Origin: DASYML01 sp036399835
Lineage (GTDB): Bacteria > Acidobacteriota > Blastocatellia > Pyrinomonadales > Pyrinomonadaceae
Reading direction: 5' to 3'
NCBI GenBank assembly: GCA_036399835.1
Contig: DASWMI010000146.1
Span: forward strand, 1-51,501
DNA: 51,501 nucleotides
The notes beneath the pieces were generated by a model, which worked only from the letters and a program-made list of their open reading frames with translations, was not told the origin of the DNA and ran no database searches. This document shows positions 1 to 7,384 of the stretch, one piece after another; position 1 is the first letter of the stretch; the number at the start of each line of letters is the position of its first letter. Both the position numbers and the translations under genes were made by a program.

Positions 1-18
1 CCATTTTAGGCGTGCCAG

Positions 19-216
19 CTATTTCTTTATCTTCTTTACTTTCCTAGTTCTCTTTTTCAACACTCTCATCATCACGCATCCCGCCTCGCCCATCTCAAAG
101 GTCAAATAATCTCCCGCCTTCGCTCCGAGGGCTTTGAGGATGGGAGCGGGCACTTTGCTTCTGGTCACACCGTTATCGTCTGTCACTTTAGCCTGACGGA
201 TGCTGACTGTTTTCAT
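19..216 (-). CDS. AbrB/SpoVT-like small DNA-binding protein
   Basis: A 65-residue basic protein resembling swapped-hairpin AbrB/SpoVT/MazE transition-state regulators or antitoxins: an N-terminal VSIRQAKVTDDNGVTRSKVP segment is followed by an ALGAKAGDYLTFEM segment, the usual strand-turn-strand layout, and a Lys/Arg-rich tail. The ATG at 216 is chosen over the upstream one at 297 because AAAGGAGA sits directly before it; the longer N-terminus adds no recognisable domain. No toxin partner gene is visible next to it, so a toxin-antitoxin role is not supported. It is divergent from the XRE gene at 447. The domain call is from pattern recognition only. Confidence 0.7.
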   Translation of the reverse strand: MKTVSIRQAKVTDDNGVTRSKVPAPILKALGAKAGDYLTFEMGEAGCVMMRVLKKRTRKVKKIKK

Positions 217-446
217 CCCTGTCTCCTTTGCGTGAGGAATGTGATATTCTCGGGCCGTCTTTGAAAACCAAGGCAACGGGTCGGATGCGTGGCTCAAAAT
301 CTCACCTTCACGGAAGAGTAAATGAGCATCGCCGTTGAGTATGAAAGGTTCATTCTCACGGCGTTTCTCTTGAGCGAACGCATACTAATCCAAAATAGGA
401 TTGCCTGCAAGATAAATCTAGCTCTTTCATTAGGAGGCGGCTTCTA
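217..446. other. Divergent intergenic region with one hairpin
   Basis: This region separates the AbrB-like gene (minus) from the XRE gene (plus). A stem (330-339 with 355-363, one bulged T) is followed on the plus strand by a T-rich stretch, which would look like a terminator, but no plus-strand gene ends here. I see no convincing sigma70 boxes. Confidence 0.3.
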
Positions 447-731
447 ATGGGAAGGGCTGCGCGTTTGAGGTCTGAGCGTCTTGCTGAGAAGTTGCGGCAT
501 ATCCGCGATGCTCTGGGCCTTTCTCAGAATGAACTAATCAGGCAGTTAGAGCTTGAAGATGTCATCTATCAAAGCAACGTCTCCGGCTACGAATCAGGGG
601 AACGAGAGCCGCCTTTACCGATACTTTTGAAGTATGCGCAGACAGCCGGAGTTTGTCTCGACGTGCTGGTTAATGATGAGCTTGATCTGCCCGCCAGATT
701 GCCGGGCAAGCCCAAACACAAACGGATTTAA
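447..731 (+). CDS. XRE-family helix-turn-helix regulator
   Basis: A 94-residue protein with a lambda-repressor/Cro-type HTH at about residues 13-70: LRHIRDALGLSQNELIRQL, then SNVSGYESGEREPPLPILLK, which fits the recognition helix and the typical E.G.R.P..L..L.YA signature. It has no extra effector domain, so it is a stand-alone DNA-binding protein. TAGGAGGCGG lies eight bases before the ATG, which fixes the start. It sits apart from the small-protein run that begins at 992, so its target is not evident; autoregulation is common in the family but no operator was identified here. Confidence 0.85.
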   Translation: MGRAARLRSERLAEKLRHIRDALGLSQNELIRQLELEDVIYQSNVSGYESGEREPPLPILLKYAQTAGVCLDVLVNDELDLPARLPGKPKHKRI

Positions 732-789
732 AGAGGCTTGAGCAGCAAGTTTTATCTTGAGGCCAACCGGTAGGCAAGCCGCGCCGATG

Positions 790-822
790 GCTCGCCTTCC
801 TTGAAGCTCAAGGAAGGCTAGC
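790..822. repeat. Perfect 11-bp inverted repeat (hairpin)
   Basis: An 11-base arm at 794-804 is the exact reverse complement of 808-818, separated by three bases, and three more pairs extend the stem after one mismatch (790-792 with 820-822). It lies about 60 bp after the XRE stop. There is no T-run on either side, so it is either a factor-dependent terminator or an RNA-stabilising hairpin rather than a classical intrinsic terminator. Confidence 0.6.
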
Positions 823-858
823 GCGCGTCCTGCGAAAGCTTTTCCGAGCGATGTGTGG

Positions 859-888
859 TATAGTCTTAAGTGGTTAACTTAACCGCTT
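859..888 (+). promoter_or_regulatory. Possible promoter with overlapping palindrome
   Basis: An extended -10-like TGGTATAGT (856-864) is followed at once by a 21-bp near-palindrome (868-877 with 879-888, one mismatch, centre at 878). A palindrome lying over the expected transcription start is a typical repressor operator position. No good -35 box is seen 16-18 bp upstream. The downstream unit would be the small-protein run from 992. Confidence 0.3.
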
Positions 889-991
889 GCTCTTTAGAAA
901 ATATACTCTCGACATCAGGATTTGCGCGCTGCGCTCTTCTCCTCGTGCCGTCTGTTGTTTTTCCAAACGCGACCACTTCGAGGAGACGCTG

Positions 992-1132
992 ATGCCCACG
1001 GCACCACCACATTTAATCAAAAACCGCCAGTCTGTCGTCAACCCACGCGAGGCGCACAAAAGCGTCTACGCTAGTGGTCTGCCGGGCTGCACGCCTTTTT
1101 CAAAAGAGGTTTCAAGGGAGCGTGACAGATGA
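992..1132 (+). CDS. Small hypothetical protein
   Basis: A 46-codon reading frame starting with ATG at 992, preceded by AGGAGA at a good distance. It ends in an ATGA overlap with the zinc-motif gene at 1129, which suggests translational coupling. The peptide is basic and shows no recognisable domain. A longer in-frame TTG start at 887 is possible but has no ribosome binding site. The support is the Shine-Dalgarno sequence and the overlap only; it could still be a non-functional leader frame. Confidence 0.4.
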   Translation: MPTAPPHLIKNRQSVVNPREAHKSVYASGLPGCTPFSKEVSRERDR

Positions 1133-1368
1133 ACCAGCCTCCGAAAATCTATGTGCAGGAGACGTGCGCCTGGTGCTCCGGAACGGGGAAGCGCGCCATC
1201 TCTGCGGGTTATGTCAGCTCGTGCCTGGTCTGCGGCGGGAAGGGCAAAGTCTCTGTGGTCCAGCCAGCCGGTCCCTGTCATCAATGCGAAGGCAGCGGGA
1301 GGCGCAATGTCGCCAATCCTTGTTTGTCCTGCGCTGGAACGGGCTGGGCGCAGGTCGTGGCCCGCTGA
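1129..1368 (+). CDS. DnaJ-type zinc-finger small protein
   Basis: A 79-residue protein made of four CxxCxGxG repeats (CAWCSGTG, CLVCGGKG, CHQCEGSG, CLSCAGTG), the signature of the DnaJ/Hsp40 cysteine-rich domain, where the four motifs bind two zinc ions. There is no J-domain and no C-terminal substrate domain, so this is the isolated zinc module. Such proteins are found as free-standing folding or redox helpers, but the role here is inferred. It overlaps the preceding small frame by four bases, and GGAGCGTGACAG precedes the ATG. It is the best-supported member of this run of small genes. Confidence 0.8.
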   Translation: MNQPPKIYVQETCAWCSGTGKRAISAGYVSSCLVCGGKGKVSVVQPAGPCHQCEGSGRRNVANPCLSCAGTGWAQVVAR

Positions 1369-1459
1369 TTAATCTAATCTCTCGGTGCGCGCCGAAAGAT
1401 ACAGAAGAATTCTGTTCTCCAAGATTCTTTCCCATCTTCAATCAGATGAAAGAGGTTTA

Positions 1460-1816
1460 ATGAGAAGTATGTATGCGATGCAGCGGGCCAACGGCGATTG
1501 GTTCGCGGTTAAAGATCAGGGACGTTTGCGTGTGCCCGTCTTCGTGAGCAGCAGCGAAGCGATGCAGGCCCGCGCGTATAATTCCGGAATGATGCTTTTC
1601 AAGCCTGTCATCCTGGACGAACGCGCGCTCCGCGACCTCGAACAGACCGAGACGGACGAGACATCCTGCTTCTGGCTGGTCAGCAATCCTTCGGTCAGTC
1701 TCAGCCGTGGTCGGCCCATAGAGCACGCGCAGCTTGTCCTGCTGGTGCGTGATTCGGGAGCAATCGCCGCGAGGGTCGGCGAGGTCAGAGATGAAGAGAT
1801 ATTGTCGCAGTTGTAG
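1460..1816 (+). CDS. Hypothetical protein
   Basis: A 118-residue soluble protein that I do not recognise. The ATG at 1460 is preferred (AAAGAGG just upstream) over one at 1385 that would prolong the protein through a low-quality N-terminus. The chain has a hydrophobic pattern typical of a mixed alpha/beta fold with no signal peptide, no membrane segment and no cysteine cluster. Its last codons overlap the start of the zinc-ribbon gene at 1791, so the two are probably co-transcribed. Confidence 0.6.
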   Translation: MRSMYAMQRANGDWFAVKDQGRLRVPVFVSSSEAMQARAYNSGMMLFKPVILDERALRDLEQTETDETSCFWLVSNPSVSLSRGRPIEHAQLVLLVRDSGAIAARVGEVRDEEILSQL

Positions 1817-1943
1817 AACGAGAATCAGGCGGCTTGAGGTGCGCTGCCCATACTGTCGCGCCGGGACGATGAGCTGGATGCATCGCGTCATCATCGCAGC
1901 CTTCGCCGCGACCGCGCTCTTTGTCCTGCTCAAGACCTTTTAA
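1791..1943 (+). CDS. Small zinc-ribbon membrane protein
   Basis: A 50-residue protein with two CxxC knuckles (YCRSC near residue 4 and RCPYC near residue 18) followed by one hydrophobic segment (VIIAAFAATALFVLL). This looks like a minimal zinc ribbon tethered to the membrane by a C-terminal anchor. The start is placed at 1791, just after GAGGTCAG, giving a 26-base overlap with the preceding gene. Zinc binding and topology are inferred from the motif and hydrophobicity. Confidence 0.55.
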   Translation: MKRYCRSCRTRIRRLEVRCPYCRAGTMSWMHRVIIAAFAATALFVLLKTF

Positions 1944-2018
1944 GTCAACATTCGTGTTCGCGCGCGAGGACTCGAATACTTTTCAGTTAATACGGATCAG
2001 GTCAGACTGGACCAGTAG

Positions 2019-2252
2019 ATGATGACTATCAACCCTGAGAAGTTCGGCCAGATTTGCGATGAGGTCTGGCGTGACCGCGCGGGCATCCTGCTGCGTCGGG
2101 GAAGCCTGAGCGGAGAGGCCGCACTTGAGCGCGCCGTCTACTGGCGTTTCTGCAAGGCTGGCGGCGAGCCTGGCCGAAGCAGCGCGGGCTGCGCGCCCCT
2201 CCTGAAAAAATTGATACGACAGTACAGGGATGAAGCCGAGCCGAGCCGTTGA
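2019..2252 (+). CDS. Small hypothetical protein
   Basis: A 77-residue, mostly helical, charged protein with no domain that I recognise. Two consecutive ATGs (2019, 2022) could serve as start and neither has a clear ribosome binding site. A 109-codon frame on the opposite strand (1983-2312) covers the same bases; the plus-strand frame is preferred because it continues the direction and spacing of its neighbours. Confidence 0.4.
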   Translation: MMTINPEKFGQICDEVWRDRAGILLRRGSLSGEAALERAVYWRFCKAGGEPGRSSAGCAPLLKKLIRQYRDEAEPSR

Positions 2253-2352
2253 GATTGTTAATTCGTCGGAGAGTCCAAAGTGGACCAGCTTCGATGCCAA
2301 ACTTTTTGTCAAACTGAAGCGGAAAAAATTTTAGTCTTCAGAAGCTTTTGAG

Positions 2353-2598
2353 ATGAAAGAACTAAGAGTCTATATCAATCCTTCAAGCACGGATGCGCGT
2401 GACGAGGGCCAGTTGATGTTCTACAGCAGGCGCGCGGATGGACCATTTTATCGCTGGCGTTACGAAGAGGCGAAGGGCCAATGGCGCTTTGCGCGCGTGC
2501 ATCTCTCTGTCTTCGCGTTGAGGGCGCTCTGCGTGGCGAACTGGATGAACGTCCCGACAGCCTTGCAGGAGAGCCTCAATCAACACTACCTGGAATAA
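2353..2598 (+). CDS. Small hypothetical protein
   Basis: An 81-residue protein with balanced composition and aromatic-rich beta-like stretches (FYSRRADGPFYRWRYEE). There is no signal peptide, membrane segment or known motif. It lies between another small gene and the Crp/Fnr-type regulator on the same strand. No strong Shine-Dalgarno sequence precedes the ATG. Confidence 0.45.
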   Translation: MKELRVYINPSSTDARDEGQLMFYSRRADGPFYRWRYEEAKGQWRFARVHLSVFALRALCVANWMNVPTALQESLNQHYLE

Positions 2599-2679
2599 AT
2601 GCTTTGAGAGCCGCGCACCGAGAGAGATGCCGCGAGAGCCGCCGACGGGCAAGCATTTTGGAAAGAAGAAAACAAGCTG

Positions 2680-3396
2680 ATGTCCAAAGAGCTTTCACCC
2701 ATTCGGAATCGGATTCTCGCGGCGCTGCCTCGCAGAGAGTATGAGCGCCTTTTGCCTGAGCTTGAGTTTGTCTCGCTGCCCCTCGGCAAGATTCTTTATA
2801 AGTCCGGCGACATCATCGAGCATGTTTACTTTCCCGGCAACGCGCTCGTCTCACTGGTCACACACATGAAAGACGGGCCGACGATTGAAGTGGGCCTCAT
2901 CGGAAGAGACGGGATGGTCGGTATCCCCGTCCTGCTCGGAGACGATATTGCCTTCGAGCAGGCCATCGTGCAGATCGCAGGCGACGCGCTGCGTATGAAG
3001 TCCGGGGCGCTCAAGGAGGCGCTCAAGAGGGGCCATAGCCCGCTGCTCACAGGACTGCTCCTCTACACGCGCACGCTGATGAGGCAGGTCGGGCAGACTG
3101 CCGCCTGCAATCGCCTGCACACGGTCGAAGAGCGGCTCTCGCGCTGGCTCTTGATGTGCCACGACCGGATAGAGACTGACGAATTGCTGCTCACGCAGGA
3201 GTTTATTTCCAACATGCTAGGGACGCGACGCGCGAGCGTCGGGAGCGCCGCGACGGGGCTACAAACCGAAGGGTTGATACGCTATTCGAGAGGCCACATC
3301 AGCATCTTGCAGAGAGAGCGATTGGAAGAGTTTGCCTGCGAATGTTATCGCGCGGTCGAGGACGGGCAGAGCAGCCATCAGGCATCCTGGGCTTGA
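2680..3396 (+). CDS. Crp/Fnr-family transcriptional regulator
   Basis: A 238-residue regulator. Residues about 25-125 form a cyclic-nucleotide-binding-like beta roll (LGKILYKSGDIIEHVYFP, then VGLIGRDGMVGIPVLLG), and residues about 145-225 carry the winged HTH (LTQEFISNMLGTRRASVGSA). There are no Fnr-type N-terminal cysteines, so an iron-sulfur oxygen sensor is unlikely. The conserved cAMP-contact pattern is not obvious, so the ligand is unknown; this variant is common in environmental bacteria as a stress-response regulator. It is last in the plus-strand run of small genes and convergent with the response regulator at 3408. Confidence 0.9.
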   Translation: MSKELSPIRNRILAALPRREYERLLPELEFVSLPLGKILYKSGDIIEHVYFPGNALVSLVTHMKDGPTIEVGLIGRDGMVGIPVLLGDDIAFEQAIVQIAGDALRMKSGALKEALKRGHSPLLTGLLLYTRTLMRQVGQTAACNRLHTVEERLSRWLLMCHDRIETDELLLTQEFISNMLGTRRASVGSAATGLQTEGLIRYSRGHISILQRERLEEFACECYRAVEDGQSSHQASWA

Positions 3397-3407
3397 GCAG
3401 AGAGTGA

Positions 3408-3821
3408 TTAAAGGGGCTGGGCCGCGTGGAGTAGGCTATGAATGAGCTTGACCATCTTGATAAAATCAATCGGTTTGGTGAGATAATCGTTGAAGCCGAC
3501 GGCCAGAGCGCGGGCGCGATGTGTGGATGAAGTATGAGCTGAGACCGCGACCAGCGGGACGGCGCGGGTCTCTTCGACCTGACGCAAGGCCCTGGCAGCG
3601 TCAAAGCCATCGAGGACGGGCATGCTCAAATCCATCAGAATCAGGTCAGGATGTTCTCTGCCCGCAATCTTCAAGGCTTCCTGCCCGTTGACAGCTTCCG
3701 AAACTCTGTAGCCGCATGTGTCGAGCACGATTTTAACCAGCTCACGAATGTCCTCCGAGTCGTCTACGACCAGGACCAGAGGAGCACTTTGCTCGAAGAA
3801 AGTTTTTATCGGTTGAGACAC
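3408..3821 (-). CDS. Single-domain response regulator (CheY-like)
   Basis: A 137-residue receiver domain with no output domain. The acidic pair is D20/D21, the phospho-acceptor is D64 in LILMDLSMPVLDG, the switch Thr/Ser lies in VAVSAHT, and the invariant lysine is K116 in YLTKPID. The start is a GTG at 3821 preceded by AAGGA four bases away. Stand-alone receivers pass phosphate to or from a hybrid kinase or phosphotransfer protein; no cognate kinase is adjacent, though an orphan hybrid kinase lies at 41.3 kb. It is convergent with the Crp-like gene, with 11 bp between stops. Confidence 0.92.
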   Translation of the reverse strand: MSQPIKTFFEQSAPLVLVVDDSEDIRELVKIVLDTCGYRVSEAVNGQEALKIAGREHPDLILMDLSMPVLDGFDAARALRQVEETRAVPLVAVSAHTSSTHRARALAVGFNDYLTKPIDFIKMVKLIHSLLHAAQPL

Positions 3822-4102
3822 AGTATCCTTGGCTTTGACAGGCTGCGGACGGGGAAATCTATGAGGGGGAAGAATCTATAGATGCTGTTATACGCCCCGT
3901 CCGAACAAAAATCCAATCTCCATTATGTACGCTGGCGTGCATATATGGTATATTGCCCGGCGAACAACTTACCTCTCGACATTTGGATCGAGTTCCCCCG
4001 CTCCTTTCTATGCCAACTGTTGTTTGTTCCCATAGCGACCGCGCCATCGAGGCGCTTAACTCTTTAAACTTTTAATGATGGTCAAGCCGCTCAGGAGAGC
4101 AC

Positions 4103-5656
4103 ATGAAAATCTTACTTTACAACCCTGACAACGGCGTGACGCGCAACTTCATGCCTCATCTCTGGATGTTTCTGCTTCAGGCGATTACTCCTCCCGGCCA
4201 CGAGGTCATACTGATTGACGGCAACGCGCGCGCGATGAATGACGACGAGATCGTAGAGTTTGCGCTTGAGCAGAAGATAGGTCTGGTCGGCATCGGCGCG
4301 ATGACGAGGATGGTGGCGAAGGCATACCGCGTCGCGGATGCGCTGCGCGCCGCGGGCGTCCCTGTCGTGATGGGCGGGCCGCACGTGACGGAAGTCCCGG
4401 ATGAAGCCTTAGGGCGCGATGGCGGGTCGCGCCACGCGGACGCTGTGGCCTTAGGCGAAGCCGACGAAACCTGGCCGCTGATTGTGGAGGACGCGGCGCG
4501 CGGCGAGCTAAAGGAAATCTATCAACCCGAGCGGGATGCCAAAGGCAATGACCTCAAGCCGAGCTTACAGCCTTATCCTTCGATCCCCTGGGAATCGCTC
4601 GACCTCGGCCAGTTCAACCTGGTGCCCTCGGTCGTGCGCCCCTTGATGCGGCGCTTGGGTGGCGGCTGGGGCACATTTCACGTGGTCCCGATTGAGACCG
4701 GGCGCGGCTGCCCTTACGGGTGCGAGTTCTGCACCGTGACGGGATTCTTCGGCGACTCCATACGCTTTCGCACGAACGAGAGCGTGGTTGACGAGCTGCT
4801 CAGGCTCAAGGCACGAGCGCGCCGCGACGGAGGACAGATCGCCGTCTTCTTTATTGACGATAACCTGGCTATCAACATTAAGCGCGTCAAGTCGCTCCTG
4901 CGCGACATCATCGCGGCCAACGCGCAGTTGCCCTGGGTCGCGCAAATCAGCGCCAATCTGCTGCGCGACGAAGAGCTGGTTGACCTCATCGCAGAATCCG
5001 GGGGCCGTTGGGTCTTTATCGGGATGGAATCCATAGACCCCGCCAACATGGCTGATGTCAACAAGAATTTCAGCAAGCCGGGCGAATACGGAGCAGTCCT
5101 TCAAAGGCTGGCCCAGCGCAACGTCTATGCGATTACATCATTCATCTTCGGGATGGACAATGATACGACGGGCGTGGCCGAACGAACCCTCAAAGAGATT
5201 CATAGCTGGCCGCCGGGCCTCCCCGTCTTCGGCCAACTGACGCCCTTTCCCGCGACGCCTTTGTACGACCGGCTGGCGGCTGCCGGGCGTCTCGCGCGTC
5301 CGAAACACTGGATGGACTTTGCGCCCTTCGTGATGGCGCACAAGCCTTTGAAGATGACGATTCAGGAAGCGCGAACGGAAGTCAACCAGGCCTGGAGCGC
5401 TTCCTATAGCCCTGAGCGCAACGCCGCCGCCATCAACGCGATCAGCGATGCGCCCGTCGGGTATCGCATCAGCCATCTCGTCGCGCGCCTCTTCTTCAGA
5501 GGCATCTACTTTCCGCAGATGACCAAGCGCGCATGGCTCAAGCTGATTTTCGATAACCGCCGGACGATTTACCCGCTGGTCAAGGAAGGCGTCGGCAAGT
5601 GGCGCGAGGCGCGCCGCAAGAGGTCTGAGGTGAGGGTCGCCGCCCGCGCGTCCTAA
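4103..5656 (+). CDS. B12-binding domain radical SAM protein
   Basis: A 517-residue protein. Residues 1-135 form a cobalamin-binding Rossmann-like domain (MKILLYNP start, VVMGGPHVT, LGEAD), and residues about 195-420 form the radical SAM barrel with the 4Fe-4S motif C203-x3-C207-x2-C210. A C-terminal helical region of about 100 residues follows. Enzymes of this class methylate or couple unreactive carbons in lipids, antibiotics and cofactors. The substrate is unknown; a membrane-lipid role is possible because the next gene is HpnP-like. AGGAGAGCAC precedes the ATG. It probably forms an operon with the gene at 5765. Confidence 0.88.
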   Translation: MKILLYNPDNGVTRNFMPHLWMFLLQAITPPGHEVILIDGNARAMNDDEIVEFALEQKIGLVGIGAMTRMVAKAYRVADALRAAGVPVVMGGPHVTEVPDEALGRDGGSRHADAVALGEADETWPLIVEDAARGELKEIYQPERDAKGNDLKPSLQPYPSIPWESLDLGQFNLVPSVVRPLMRRLGGGWGTFHVVPIETGRGCPYGCEFCTVTGFFGDSIRFRTNESVVDELLRLKARARRDGGQIAVFFIDDNLAINIKRVKSLLRDIIAANAQLPWVAQISANLLRDEELVDLIAESGGRWVFIGMESIDPANMADVNKNFSKPGEYGAVLQRLAQRNVYAITSFIFGMDNDTTGVAERTLKEIHSWPPGLPVFGQLTPFPATPLYDRLAAAGRLARPKHWMDFAPFVMAHKPLKMTIQEARTEVNQAWSASYSPERNAAAINAISDAPVGYRISHLVARLFFRGIYFPQMTKRAWLKLIFDNRRTIYPLVKEGVGKWREARRKRSEVRVAARAS

Positions 5657-5764
5657 CTGATGCGTGCGCTCCCGGCTTCGCGCCGTCTTTAGTCGGAGCG
5701 AAGCGCACTGATTTGATGCCACGCGCCCGAGCGGTAACTGGTCCACGCGATGAGGCCGAACGCG

Positions 5765-7246
5765 ATGAAGGTATTACTCGTTTACCCGGAATTTCCCGAC
5801 ACCTACTGGAGCTTTCGTCATGCGCTCTTGATGGAGGGCAAGCGTTCAGCCTTCCCGCCGCTCGGACTCCTGACAGTCTCCGCGATGCTGCCAGATGATT
5901 GGGAGCGGCGGCTGGTGGATATGAACGTCCGCCCGCTCAAGGAATCCGACATCGAGTGGGCCGATATAGTTATGGCGAGCGCGATGCTGGTCCAGAAAGA
6001 ATCGCTGCGGCGCGTCGTGGAATTGGCAAAGAGGATGGGCAAGCGCGTCGTCGTCGGCGGACCTTACGTCTCGACCAGTGCCGAACATCTCCCCGAAGCC
6101 GACCACATCTTTATAGGCGAAGCCGAAACCACCCTCCCAGAATTCCTGCGCGACCTTGAGCTTGGAATTCCGGAGCGCACCTACCAGGCCGCCGAACGCC
6201 CGGCCCTGACCAGTACGCCCGTCCCTCATTTCAGCCTCGCCGATCTCAAAAGCTATAGCGCGATGAGCGTGCAGTATTCGCGCGGCTGCCCGTTTCAGTG
6301 TGAGTTCTGCGACATCATAGAGATTTACGGGCGCGTCCCACGGACCAAGACCAACGAGCAGATGCTGGCCGAGCTGGACGCGCTGCGCGAATTGGGCTGG
6401 CGCGGCTTGGTCTTTATCGTGGACGACAATTTCATCGGCAATAAGCGCAACGTCAAGCTCCTGCTCCCCGCGCTGGCCGAGTGGTCCAACCGGCACAAAC
6501 GCCCCTTCTCATTTATCACTGAGGCGAGCCTGAATCTGGCCGAAGACGACGCGCTGCTTGAGATGATGCGGCGCGCAAATTTCCGCCGCGTCTTTCTAGG
6601 CATCGAGACGCCCGTCGAAGAGAGTCTCAGGGAAGCTCAGAAGGGACAGAACACCAGGCGCGATCTGCTGGAGTCCGTCAAGAAGATTCAGTCTTACGGG
6701 ATGGAAGTGATGGCCGGTTTTATCGTCGGCTTCGACAACGACCCCGAAGACATCTTCGAGCGCCAGATCAACTTTATACGCGAGAGCGGCATCCCTCTGG
6801 CGATGGTCGGACTGCTCACGGCGCTCCCCGACACACAGCTCTGGCGCAGGCTTGAGCGCGAGGGCAGGCTGTTGCAGGAGAGCACTGGAAATAACACGGA
6901 CGGCTCTTTGAACTTCGTCCCGCGCATGGAGACGGAGCGGCTCATCGAAGGCTACCAGAGAATCCTGCGCACCATCTACAGCCCTGCCGAATACTACCGG
7001 CGCGCTCTGGATTGTTTGTCGCGCCTGACGGAAGAGCCTGAGCCGCGCCGCAACCATTGGACCAGCGATGTGATAGCCTTTATACGCGTCGTCCTCGCGC
7101 TCGGAGTCCGCGACCCCGCGCGCGTAGAGTTCTGGCGTTATATGAGCCGCGCCATCACATCGCATCGCCAGAATTTCGCGCACGCGATGACGCTGGCCGC
7201 GATGGGCTATCACTTTCGCAAGCTCACGGAAGCCTACGGCGAATAG
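5765..7246 (+). CDS. HpnP-like B12-dependent radical SAM protein
   Basis: A 493-residue protein with an N-terminal cobalamin-binding domain (MKVLLVYPEFPDTYWSF, then VVVGGPYVST and FIGEAETT), a radical SAM motif C175-x3-C179-x2-C182 within SRGCPFQCEFCDIIEIYGR, and a C-terminal DUF4070-type helical region. This is the architecture of HpnP, the hopanoid C-2 methylase, but close paralogues act on other substrates and no hopanoid gene is in the window. The ATG at 5765 matches the family N-terminus; an in-frame ATG at 5750 is possible. It follows the first radical SAM gene by 108 bp. Confidence 0.85.
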   Translation: MKVLLVYPEFPDTYWSFRHALLMEGKRSAFPPLGLLTVSAMLPDDWERRLVDMNVRPLKESDIEWADIVMASAMLVQKESLRRVVELAKRMGKRVVVGGPYVSTSAEHLPEADHIFIGEAETTLPEFLRDLELGIPERTYQAAERPALTSTPVPHFSLADLKSYSAMSVQYSRGCPFQCEFCDIIEIYGRVPRTKTNEQMLAELDALRELGWRGLVFIVDDNFIGNKRNVKLLLPALAEWSNRHKRPFSFITEASLNLAEDDALLEMMRRANFRRVFLGIETPVEESLREAQKGQNTRRDLLESVKKIQSYGMEVMAGFIVGFDNDPEDIFERQINFIRESGIPLAMVGLLTALPDTQLWRRLEREGRLLQESTGNNTDGSLNFVPRMETERLIEGYQRILRTIYSPAEYYRRALDCLSRLTEEPEPRRNHWTSDVIAFIRVVLALGVRDPARVEFWRYMSRAITSHRQNFAHAMTLAAMGYHFRKLTEAYGE

Positions 7247-7384
7247 CCGCGCCTTTAACAAGCGCGTCCGGCGCATGCTCTGATAATTTCCTTCTCAAAC
7301 ACAAGCTAAAAAGATAATCTCATCGCGCTGTGGTCTTAAATTCTTCTGCGGTTGTGAATCGCGTTTGATGCGAGAGCGCAAAGC

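Noticed and set aside
19..731. Toxin-antitoxin locus formed by AbrB-like and XRE genes
   Set aside because: Both are DNA-binding proteins in divergent orientation and no toxin-like partner is visible.
1983..2312. Minus-strand frame of 109 codons
   Set aside because: Overlaps the plus-strand small gene; no ribosome binding site and no recognisable domain.
4565..5104. Long minus-strand frames under the radical SAM genes
   Set aside because: They are mirror frames of GC-rich coding DNA without start signals or domains.
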